7,337 nt of DNA from Vulcanimicrobiia bacterium (GTDB lineage Bacteria; Eremiobacterota; Eremiobacteria; Baltobacterales; Baltobacteraceae). The notes below the pieces were generated by a model. That model was not told where the DNA came from, ran no database searches, and worked only from the letters and a program-made list of their open reading frames with translations. Where the stretch lies: contig JAMXLG010000320.1 in assembly GCA_024281135.1 (NCBI GenBank), forward strand, positions 1 through 7,337, read 5' to 3'. Shown here in pieces: positions 1 through 5,225 of the stretch. The number at the start of each line of letters is the position of its first letter. Within the stretch, counting starts at the first letter, position 1. Both the position numbers and the translations under genes were made by a program.

Positions 1-1
1 C

Positions 2-199
2 GGTAAGCGATTCGTGCATTTTGCCTCATGGAAGCAGCACTACGCTCTCTATGCAATGAACGACGCCGTTCGCGCGGAGTTCAAGGACGAGTTGTCGACG
101 CAAGACGTCGACGGCAGCACGATTCGCTTCCGTTATTCGGATCCGGTGCCCGAAGATTTAATCGAGCGCCTCGTTCGCTTTCGCGCTTCGCTCAAATAG
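2..199 (+). CDS. DUF1801 (YdhG-like) protein, C-terminal part
   Basis: This is the 3' end of a gene that enters from the left edge; the frame is open from base 2 and stops at TAG 197-199, giving about 65 residues. The visible part reads GKRFVHFASWKQHYALYAM, then an acidic linker, then STIRFRYSDPVPEDLIERLVRFR. The pattern of an aromatic strand with HYALY, followed by 'G-IRF---PVP--LI--LV--R', is the C-terminal signature of the DUF1801/YdhG family, small cytosolic proteins related in fold to CyaY/frataxin and sometimes annotated as iron chaperones. The biochemical role is not settled for the family and nothing here refines it. A GTG at 14 is in frame, but conserved residues lie upstream of it, so it is not the real start. 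No partner gene is visible. Confidence 0.75.
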   Translation, partial: GKRFVHFASWKQHYALYAMNDAVRAEFKDELSTQDVDGSTIRFRYSDPVPEDLIERLVRFRASLK

Positions 200-232
200 T
201 AGGGACGCGCTGTTCTGCGTTCACTGCCCCTG

Positions 233-260
233 CCGTTCGGTGCACCATTAGGCCGAATGG
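233..260 (+). other. Short hairpin after the DUF1801 gene
   Basis: CCGTTCGG (233-240) and CCGAATGG (253-260) can form an 8-bp RNA stem, including one G-U pair, around a 12-nt loop. No T-tract follows, so it is not a standard intrinsic terminator. It might be a 3' mRNA end structure. The rest of the 123-nt gap between the two plus-strand genes holds only the promoter described at 289-316. Confidence 0.25.
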
Positions 261-288
261 GTCAAGCCCTCGCGAGCCCTGCCTCTCT

Positions 289-316
289 TTAACAACTCGG
301 ATAGACGTTCTATGCT
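289..316 (+). promoter_or_regulatory. Candidate promoter of a leaderless mRNA
   Basis: TTAACA (289-294, one mismatch to TTGACA) and TATGCT (311-316) are separated by 16 nt. Six bases after the -10 box the ATG of the lipoprotein gene begins, so transcription would start at or next to the A of the start codon. There is no purine-rich Shine-Dalgarno stretch upstream of that ATG. Both facts fit a leaderless transcript. The inference rests on consensus matching only. Confidence 0.45.
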
Positions 317-322
317 CTACCC

Positions 323-1669
323 ATGAGTACCGCACGGACGTTCGCCATGCTGGGCGTTGGCCTATTGGCGGCGGCGTGCGCGCCGAAGCCGGCAACCGCT
401 CCCACGCTGCATCCGGAGAATGTCTCGTGGGGAACCTATCAGCATTCCTCCGACCGCAACGCCGTCTTCCAAAACTACAGTATCGCCCACGATTGGTCGT
501 ATAACGCCAAGGCCAAGATCAACAGCGGATTCGCTCTCGTCGGCAACAAGCTGCTCTTCACGACGTTCTCGCGCAAACTGGTGGCCATCGACGTGCGCAA
601 CGGTCACGAGCTCTGGCAAGCGCAAGTACCCAATATCGCGATGTCGACGCCGATCGTGGCCGGTAGCACGGTATACATCGGGACCGGAAAAAACGGCGTG
701 CTTCCGCGCACCCTAATGGTGAAGCTGCGCTTTCCACGTGAACGCGTGTGGGGAGTGCCGGCCGGTGACGAAATCGCAGCATTCGATCTACGAACCGGCG
801 CGCCGCGCTGGACGTATCACACCGTTGGTGAGGACATGCCGTCGCCGGTCTACGATAACGGGCGTTTGATTTTCGCGAACGGTGATTCGCACGCGTATGC
901 ACTTCGCGCGGACACCGGAGCGTTGCTCTGGTCGACCGACATCGGCGCCATTTCCACCATGTCGAATGCGGTAAGCACAGGTGAAGCCGTCGTCGTAGGA
1001 GTCTGTGCCGACGGAATGCGCGACAGCAGCTCCGTCGCCTTGGATTCTTCCACCGGCAAGATTCTTTGGCGCTCGCAATACGGCCATTGCGATGCGACAC
1101 CGACGTACGCAGGCGGCAAAGTTTTCGTCTCTGACGTTTCACCGGGCGATACTTGGCTGCAAGGCCGGCCCCTCGTCGCGGCGCTCGATCCCAAAACCGG
1201 AAAACCGTTCTGGACGTATCGTGCTGCGAGGCAGGGACTTTGGAGCATTGTCGGTTCAGAAGAAGCCGCTGTCGCGGGAGCGTATGCGAACGGTACGTAC
1301 TATCAAGCGACGCCGTTCACAGACGAGCTGATCGCGTTTGACGCATCGACGGGAAACGTGCGCTGGTCGTTTCACACCGCCGGACCCGCCAAAATGAGTC
1401 CCGTGATCGAGAACGGTCGAGTCTATATCGGCGACACGGCCGGCATCTTCTACACACTCGATGCATCGAACGGCAACGTTCTCGAGTTGCGCTCGTTCAA
1501 AGAGCCCTTCAGCGTAACGCCACCAATCATCGCCGGCCAAAAACTCATCATCGTAAACGGCACAAACGTCCACGCAATCCCCATCACCGGCCGCCCAATC
1601 CTAGCCGAACCCGTAGGCTGGGGCATAGCCTCCAACGCCCACCAAAAAATGGACGACTCTTCTCAGTAA
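323..1669 (+). CDS. PQQ-like beta-propeller lipoprotein
   Basis: A 448-residue exported protein. Residues 1-18 form a short signal peptide ending LLAAAC, with Cys19 as the likely lipidated residue; the -3 position is Ala rather than Leu, a relaxed lipobox. The mature part is built from PQQ_2/outer-membrane-BamB-type repeats: the motif 'D--TG---W' recurs at about residues 90-98, 155-163, 196-203, 241-249, 289-297 and 340-348, and a seventh copy at 380-388 lacks the Trp. Seven copies would close a seven-bladed propeller. An insertion of about 30 residues lies between the first two motifs (about 120-150). Residues needed to bind PQQ and calcium as in true quinoprotein dehydrogenases are not evident, so a scaffold or binding role is as likely as an enzyme. 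ATG 323 is chosen because the signal peptide starts there. No operon partner is visible. Confidence 0.85.
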   Translation: MSTARTFAMLGVGLLAAACAPKPATAPTLHPENVSWGTYQHSSDRNAVFQNYSIAHDWSYNAKAKINSGFALVGNKLLFTTFSRKLVAIDVRNGHELWQAQVPNIAMSTPIVAGSTVYIGTGKNGVLPRTLMVKLRFPRERVWGVPAGDEIAAFDLRTGAPRWTYHTVGEDMPSPVYDNGRLIFANGDSHAYALRADTGALLWSTDIGAISTMSNAVSTGEAVVVGVCADGMRDSSSVALDSSTGKILWRSQYGHCDATPTYAGGKVFVSDVSPGDTWLQGRPLVAALDPKTGKPFWTYRAARQGLWSIVGSEEAAVAGAYANGTYYQATPFTDELIAFDASTGNVRWSFHTAGPAKMSPVIENGRVYIGDTAGIFYTLDASNGNVLELRSFKEPFSVTPPIIAGQKLIIVNGTNVHAIPITGRPILAEPVGWGIASNAHQKMDDSSQ

Positions 1670-1695
1670 CTCGGGTCCGCAGCTCGGCACAAGTA

Positions 1696-1802
1696 AAAAA
1701 CCTGCGAGATTTTTCCGGAATCAAGGAGCCGAGGCGCCGAAGCGGACTACAGTCCGTGAGGCCCGAGGCGACGCCGAGTCCGGGAAAATCTCGCAGGTTT
1801 TT
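1696..1802. repeat. 24-bp inverted repeat with structured loop; possible bidirectional terminator
   Basis: The arms at 1696-1719 and 1779-1802 pair over 24 bp with one T-G mismatch (1714/1784) that becomes G-U in RNA. The arms begin and end in A5/T5, so transcripts from either strand give a stem followed by U residues, as in a bidirectional intrinsic terminator for the lipoprotein gene (plus) and the tRNA (minus). The 59-nt interior is itself structured: CGGAC-TACA-GTCCG (1743-1756) is a hairpin, and CCGAGGCG occurs twice (1729-1736 and 1763-1770) as a direct repeat. This is larger and more elaborate than an ordinary terminator and resembles a REP/MITE-like intergenic repeat. Seen: the pairing. 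Inferred: function. Confidence 0.75.
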
Positions 1803-1874
1803 CTGGGGTGGCTGGATTCGAACCAACGCATGGCGGAGTCAAAGTCCGCTGCCTTACCGCTTGGCTACACCCCA
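1803..1874 (-). tRNA. tRNA-Gln (UUG anticodon)
   Basis: On the minus strand a full cloverleaf folds: acceptor stem TGGGGTG/CACCCCA, D arm GCC/GGC around AAGCGGTAA, anticodon stem GCGGA/TCCGC with loop CTTTGAC, a 5-nt variable loop, and T arm GTTGG/CCAGC with loop TTCGAAT. The anticodon TTG (1840-1842) reads the glutamine codon CAA, and the discriminator base at 1803 is G as in bacterial tRNA-Gln. The 3' CCA is not encoded (the next bases are AAA), so a CCA-adding enzyme is needed. The 3' end touches the inverted repeat at 1696-1802. Confidence 0.96.
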
Positions 1875-1914
1875 TTGGTTTTGGGCCAACGTTAGCGTGG
1901 CACAGCCGCCTACG

Positions 1915-1944
1915 ATACTACGCCTAGTTTCGGGTCCCTGTTAA
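1915..1944 (-). promoter_or_regulatory. Candidate tRNA-Gln promoter
   Basis: On the minus strand TTAACA (1944-1939) and TAGTAT (1920-1915) lie 18 nt apart. Transcription would start near 1908, about 34 nt before the mature 5' end of the tRNA. The -35 box lies inside the last codons of the DUF4870-like gene. The same TTAACA hexamer is used at 289. Read-through from the upstream gene is also possible. Confidence 0.4.
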
Positions 1945-2316
1945 GCCTCCAGTAATTTTGGAGACGGCGGGGATTTCGAAGAGCTCTCCGCGAGCGGCTC
2001 GCTGACTATACCGTATTGCGAAGACGAGCCATAGGACGAAGAGCGCAACATCGATGAGCATCGCGAGGACGTAGATCCAAATCGTCGCGACCACGTTGGT
2101 CACCAAGAGACTGATGACTAACGGCCACACTAACGCGACAAGCGCCGTGAGAACGGCGAGATTGCCGAACCACAGCGCTTGGCGAAGGTGATACTGGTAC
2201 CAGGTCGAGGCGTCAGGCCGGGGTGCGATGCGAGCGTAGATAGCGAGCGGCCAGACGAGGTAGGCGACAGAAACGACCTGCGGTTCCGCGACGACGCGGG
2301 ATGCTGGGGTTTCTAT
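1924..2316 (-). CDS. DUF4870/Tic20-like small membrane protein, start codon unclear
   Basis: The frame encodes about 130 residues with three hydrophobic segments (about 13-30, 48-73 and 77-103), a polar stretch with YQYHLRQAL between the first two, and a basic-acidic tail ending at TAG 1926-1924. The layout 'AYL-WPLA---...YQYH--QAL-F' and 'W-VFAI-YSQRAARGE-FEIP' fits the DUF4870 (Tic20-like) family of small bacterial membrane proteins of unknown function. The only conventional in-frame start, GTG at 2130, would remove the first membrane segment and the conserved H--QAL stretch. The frame is open upstream to about 2418 but has no ATG, other GTG or TTG. The entry is drawn from ATA 2316-2314, which overlaps the TAG of the hydrolase gene. 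CTG 2175 is another option, though it also loses the first segment. Reinitiation after the hydrolase is likely. Confidence 0.6.
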   Translation of the reverse strand: METPASRVVAEPQVVSVAYLVWPLAIYARIAPRPDASTWYQYHLRQALWFGNLAVLTALVALVWPLVISLLVTNVVATIWIYVLAMLIDVALFVLWLVFAIRYSQRAARGELFEIPAVSKITGGLTGTRN

Positions 2317-2933
2317 CGGGCAGCGATCAGGCGCTTCGCGCCGATGTAGCGCGTGTGCCAGTAAGGGTCGTTTAGGCTCGAGATCGAGACACCTTGGCTC
2401 GAGCTCGCGCTGACGAACTTATTATGACCGAGATAGATTCCAACGTGCGACGGACCTGGTGCGTAGGTTTGGAAGAATACGAGGTCACCAGGTTTCATGC
2501 CGCCGACGATACGGTGGCCGGCATCGTACTGAGCGTCCGCGGTGCGCGGAAGCGAGATGCCGAGCATGGCGAACACGTGCTGGACGTACCCAGAGCAGTC
2601 GAAGCCGCTCGTCGAGGTCCCACCGAAGACGTACGGGACGCCGATAAACCGGAGGGCGCTCTTCGTGAGCTGCCGCGCGATCTTCGTGGTCCGCGCGAGC
2701 ACGCCGCCCGCAAACGACCGGATCTCACCGCTCTTCTCGCCGTGTTCGTTCTTCGAGCTGGTAACGATCAAGTGAGCCGTCCACTCTGCCACATCGGGGC
2801 TCTGAACGGCGGAATCAGAAACGGTAGTCTGCGTGTCCTGGATATTCGCCGGGGATTCATCGGCACGCGCTATGGCGAAGCCAGAGCCGGCGAGCAAAAG
2901 GGCGAAAACCCCTGCAGCTAACGCTTGACGCAA
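2313..2933 (-). CDS. Exported NlpC/P60 peptidoglycan hydrolase
   Basis: A 206-residue protein with a signal peptide (about 1-24, ending near ARA-DE), a poorly conserved linker (25-90) without LysM or SH3 domains, and a C-terminal NlpC/P60 domain (about 91-206). The nucleophile is Cys113 in FDCSGYV and the base is His163 in SHVGIYLG. The C-terminus (GVSISSLNDPYW, then RYIGAKRL) closely resembles the MepS/Spr type, endopeptidases that cleave peptide cross-links in the wall. The third catalytic position, His in MepS, appears to be Ser175 (KFVSASS). The start is TTG 2933-2931, supported by GAGGAG seven bases upstream (2946-2941) and a good signal peptide. It lies behind a c-di-AMP riboswitch and ahead of a DUF4870-like gene. 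Low similarity of the linker leaves the precise substrate open. Confidence 0.92.
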   Translation of the reverse strand: MRQALAAGVFALLLAGSGFAIARADESPANIQDTQTTVSDSAVQSPDVAEWTAHLIVTSSKNEHGEKSGEIRSFAGGVLARTTKIARQLTKSALRFIGVPYVFGGTSTSGFDCSGYVQHVFAMLGISLPRTADAQYDAGHRIVGGMKPGDLVFFQTYAPGPSHVGIYLGHNKFVSASSSQGVSISSLNDPYWHTRYIGAKRLIAAR

Positions 2934-2940
2934 GAAAATG

Positions 2941-2946
2941 CTCCTC
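2941..2946 (-). promoter_or_regulatory. Ribosome binding site fixing the TTG start
   Basis: GAGGAG on the minus strand, seven bases before TTG 2933, is the strongest Shine-Dalgarno sequence close to this gene and supports TTG as the start. It begins within three bases of the 3' strand of the riboswitch P1 region, so ligand-dependent folding could change its access. CCUC at 2964-2961, inside the aptamer, could pair with GAGG in an alternative fold. Confidence 0.7.
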
Positions 2947-2948
2947 TT

Positions 2949-3070
2949 TCACTCACTTACGAGGTTAGCTGACGGGTTCGGGCTGAAAGATCGCCCTAGG
3001 ACCGACCGGTCCACTCACCCCTACCTTGGGAGTCCCCCGCTCCGGCACGCTAAGCCGGATTCAGTGATCT
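2949..3070 (-). ncRNA. c-di-AMP riboswitch (ydaO/yuaA class)
   Basis: The leader of the hydrolase gene carries, in order on the minus strand: UCACU (P1, 3067-3063), GAAUCCG (3062-3056), a hairpin CCGGC/GCCGG (3058-3042), a G-rich turn GCGGGGGA, GGGGUGAGU (3021-3013), a hairpin GGACC/GGUCC (3012-2999), AGGGCGAUCUUUCAGCCC, GAACCCGUCAGCUAAC (2979-2964) and AGUGA (2957-2953), which closes P1. The blocks GAAUCCG, GGGGUGA and CCCGAACCCGuCAGCUAAC are hallmark conserved elements of the ydaO/yuaA aptamer, which binds two c-di-AMP molecules. Members of this class are known to control wall hydrolases and potassium or osmolyte transport, mostly as off-switches. No terminator stem lies between aptamer and RBS, so control of translation is the simpler reading. 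Confidence 0.93.
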
Positions 3071-3094
3071 TGTGCAGGCGTAGTTACGGCCTAA

Positions 3095-3134
3095 GTACAG
3101 TAAGAAGATTAAAAAAGATTAAGCTTTACTGTAC
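3095..3134. repeat. Nested repeats across the riboswitch promoter
   Basis: GTACAGTAA (3095-3103) and TTACTGTAC (3126-3134) form a perfect 9-bp inverted repeat separated by 22 bp. Inside it AAGATTAA occurs twice (3105-3112 and 3115-3122), offset by 10 bp, one helical turn. The repeats cover the -10 box and touch the -35 box, the placement expected of an operator, but no matching regulator is recognised. Confidence 0.5.
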
Positions 3135-3136
3135 AA
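3108..3136 (-). promoter_or_regulatory. Candidate promoter of the riboswitch-hydrolase transcript
   Basis: On the minus strand TTGTAC (3136-3131) and TTTAAT (3113-3108, five of six to TATAAT) are exactly 17 nt apart. Transcription would begin near 3101, about 30 nt before the aptamer. This gives the hydrolase gene its own promoter downstream of glmM. An alternative reading of nearby bases is a weak terminator for glmM: a GCTTT/AAAGC hairpin (3139-3123) followed by a T-rich run. Confidence 0.55.
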
Positions 3137-3145
3137 AGCCGTTTG

Positions 3146-3158
3146 TTATGGGCCATAA
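3146..3158. promoter_or_regulatory. Palindrome TTATGG-N-CCATAA, possible operator
   Basis: A perfect 6-bp dyad with a single central base lies ten bases upstream of the -35 box of the riboswitch promoter (3131-3136), in the gap after glmM. The position suits an activator or a local repressor. No known consensus is claimed. Confidence 0.35.
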
Positions 3159-3204
3159 GGTTTATCGAAATCTTCTCATCTCCTTCCACGTTCTTACACT
3201 GCTG

Positions 3205-4557
3205 TTACAAACGTGCGGCAGCTTGCTCGATTTCGCTTGCCAACCGATTCGCGACCGCCTCAATCTGAGCCCGATCGTCGCCCTCAGCCATGACCCTTAT
3301 TAGGGGTTCGGTTCCCGACGGACGAATCAGTAGTCGCCCGGAGCCCTGGAGAGCAAGCTCCGCGGCGGAAATGGCTGCCAGCACGTCGTCGTGCTTCAGC
3401 ACATCCTTGTGCGGTGTGCGGACGTTGACGAGAATCTGCGGTGCAACGACCACATCCGCTATGAGATCGTGCAATCGTGTCTTTGAATCTGCGACTATCC
3501 CGAAAAGCGTCATTGCCGTCATCGGTCCATCACCGGTTGTGTTGCGCCGCATATCTATGACGTGTCCGGACTGCTCGCCACCGAGAACGAATCCACCGGC
3601 GCGCATTTGTTCGAGAACGTAGCGATCGCCGACAGCTGCGCGAAGCAGGTGCATTCCGTGTTTTTCAAGCGCTCGTTCGAAGCCGATGTTGCTCATCACG
3701 GTACCAACGATGGTGTCGCCTGGTAATTCGCCTTGCGCATGGAGATCGCGCCCGATGGCGTACATGACGTGATCGCCGGAAACGACCTCGCCTTCCTCAT
3801 CCACAAACAATGCCCGGTCGGCGTCCCCGTCAAACGCGACGCCGATTACACTTTTCTCGCCTGAAGCAATAAGCTCGCGAACCTTTGCTTGCAGTCCATG
3901 CAGATGTGTTGCCCCGCATTCGACGTTGATGCGCGATCCGTCGTTTTCGCAGTTGATTTCGGTGACGGTCGCACCCATCTTCCGAAACGCGTACGGTGCA
4001 ATTGCATATGCAGCTCCGTTGCCGCCGTCGACGACCACGTGCAATCCGCCGAGCTGCGCGCCGGTGCTGTAAAGCTCTTCATAATAGTGCTTTGCGATGT
4101 TTTGGGATAGTCGTGCAACGCCGATGTCGATCCCGGTCGGGCGCGCGAGCGTTTCGCTAATGACGAGTTGCTCGATCTCTTCTTCGCTTTCATCGGAGAG
4201 CTTGAACCCGTCGGGACCGAAGAATTTGATGCCGTTGTCGGCGATGGGGTTGTGCGACGCGCTGATCATGACGCCCGCCGCAGCGTTCTCTGCAACGGTG
4301 ACGCGCGCGATAGCCGGCGTCGGAACGATCCCGATTGAAACCACATCGCGTCCGACTGACGTAATGCCCGCGGTTATTGCCGCTTCGAGCATCGTCCCCG
4401 AGAGCCGCGTGTCGCGTCCAACGATGACGGGACGGTGACGATCGCTCGAATGCGCGAGCACCGTTGCGCCGGCGCGTCCGATACGAAAGGCGAGTTCAGG
4501 CGTCAACTCGGTGTTGGCCACACCACGCACGCCGTCGGTTCCAAAGAGTCGACTCAC
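3205..4557 (-). CDS. glmM: Phosphoglucosamine mutase
   Basis: A complete 450-residue cytosolic enzyme that converts glucosamine-6-phosphate to glucosamine-1-phosphate on the way to UDP-GlcNAc, peptidoglycan and lipid A precursors. It opens with MSRLFGTDGVRG, the family N-terminus. The phospho-serine is Ser101 in ISASHNP, the magnesium loop is DGDADR (243-248), the sugar-specificity loop is GGEQSGH (326-332) with NTTGDG following, and the phosphate-binding loop is RPSGTEPLIRVM (412-423). All four domains of the alpha-D-phosphohexomutase fold are present and length is normal. The start is GTG 4557-4555, overlapping the TGA of cdaR in a GTGA junction, a sign of translational coupling. In other bacteria GlmM binds CdaA and lowers its activity, so the clustering has a regulatory as well as a metabolic logic. 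Confidence 0.97.
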   Translation of the reverse strand: MSRLFGTDGVRGVANTELTPELAFRIGRAGATVLAHSSDRHRPVIVGRDTRLSGTMLEAAITAGITSVGRDVVSIGIVPTPAIARVTVAENAAAGVMISASHNPIADNGIKFFGPDGFKLSDESEEEIEQLVISETLARPTGIDIGVARLSQNIAKHYYEELYSTGAQLGGLHVVVDGGNGAAYAIAPYAFRKMGATVTEINCENDGSRINVECGATHLHGLQAKVRELIASGEKSVIGVAFDGDADRALFVDEEGEVVSGDHVMYAIGRDLHAQGELPGDTIVGTVMSNIGFERALEKHGMHLLRAAVGDRYVLEQMRAGGFVLGGEQSGHVIDMRRNTTGDGPMTAMTLFGIVADSKTRLHDLIADVVVAPQILVNVRTPHKDVLKHDDVLAAISAAELALQGSGRLLIRPSGTEPLIRVMAEGDDRAQIEAVANRLASEIEQAAARL

Positions 4558-5225
4558 GGTTTTTTGGATGCTCCCATTCCTTTGACAAAATGCACGCGAA
4601 CGCGTACTAAATCCGGTGCGACCTCAAGCCCCGCCACTTCTTGCCCAAGCGAGTTCACGGGAACCGGACGGACCATTGCATCAAGCACCGACGGAGTTTG
4701 CGCGAGCGGGACGTCGAGGACGACGGCGCTCACTTGCGACAGCAAGCTGGTTGGACCATGGACAGCGACATCCGCAGGTTGTTGTTGGGCATCGCTAACG
4801 ACGATGTCGGTGCCCGCATTTCCCGAGTAGTGCATCGAGAGCGAGAAGTTATGCGCCTCGATGCGTTCGATTGACAAACTTTCCGATGCGGGGCTCAAGC
4901 TCTTCACGACGATGTTCGGTGCGACGAGTTGAATCGGTACGTTATAGACACCGGCGCCCTTATACGCGAGATCGAGTACCGCTTTGACTTCCTGCGGGTT
5001 GACGGGTGGTTCGCCACGCTTTGCCGCAACCGTAACGATCGCTTCTTTGTCGGTGAAATGCGCGATTTCTCCCATCGGTAAATTCACAGCGGTGATCGGG
5101 ACGGTAATCTGTTGATCGAAATGCGCGAGTGCGGGATTCGCGGCAAAACGAAAATACGCCCAGCCGACGATTGCGAGCGCGAGCGAAAGAATTTTAAGTC
5201 CGAAGTTCTTTCGGATTATCACCAC
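4554..5225 (-). CDS. cdaR: YbbR-domain regulator of diadenylate cyclase
   Basis: A 223-residue protein with one N-terminal membrane segment (about residues 8-29, after IIRKNFGLK) and an extracytoplasmic part made of two YbbR-type repeats (about 33-115 and 117-215). In Firmicutes CdaR binds CdaA at the membrane and modulates c-di-AMP synthesis; the usual protein carries three or four repeats, so this is a short form. The frame is open up to 5312, but the true start is put at GTG 5225: GAGGG lies eight bases upstream (5238-5234), and translation from there gives the expected short cytosolic N-terminus before the membrane segment. GTG 5222 is an equal alternative. The gene overlaps the end of cdaA by 32 bases and meets glmM in a 3-base overlap (4554-4556). 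Confidence 0.9.
   Translation of the reverse strand: MVIIRKNFGLKILSLALAIVGWAYFRFAANPALAHFDQQITVPITAVNLPMGEIAHFTDKEAIVTVAAKRGEPPVNPQEVKAVLDLAYKGAGVYNVPIQLVAPNIVVKSLSPASESLSIERIEAHNFSLSMHYSGNAGTDIVVSDAQQQPADVAVHGPTSLLSQVSAVVLDVPLAQTPSVLDAMVRPVPVNSLGQEVAGLEVAPDLVRVRVHFVKGMGASKKP

Noticed and set aside
28..504. 158-aa plus-strand frame across the DUF1801 and lipoprotein genes
   Set aside because: It overlaps both real genes in another frame, is Arg-rich and shows no family features.
1800..1803. tRNA without encoded CCA
   Set aside because: Many bacteria add CCA after transcription; this is not unusual by itself.
1584..1826. 80-aa minus-strand frame over the inverted repeat
   Set aside because: It runs through the palindrome and into the tRNA; the apparent coding is a by-product of the repeat.
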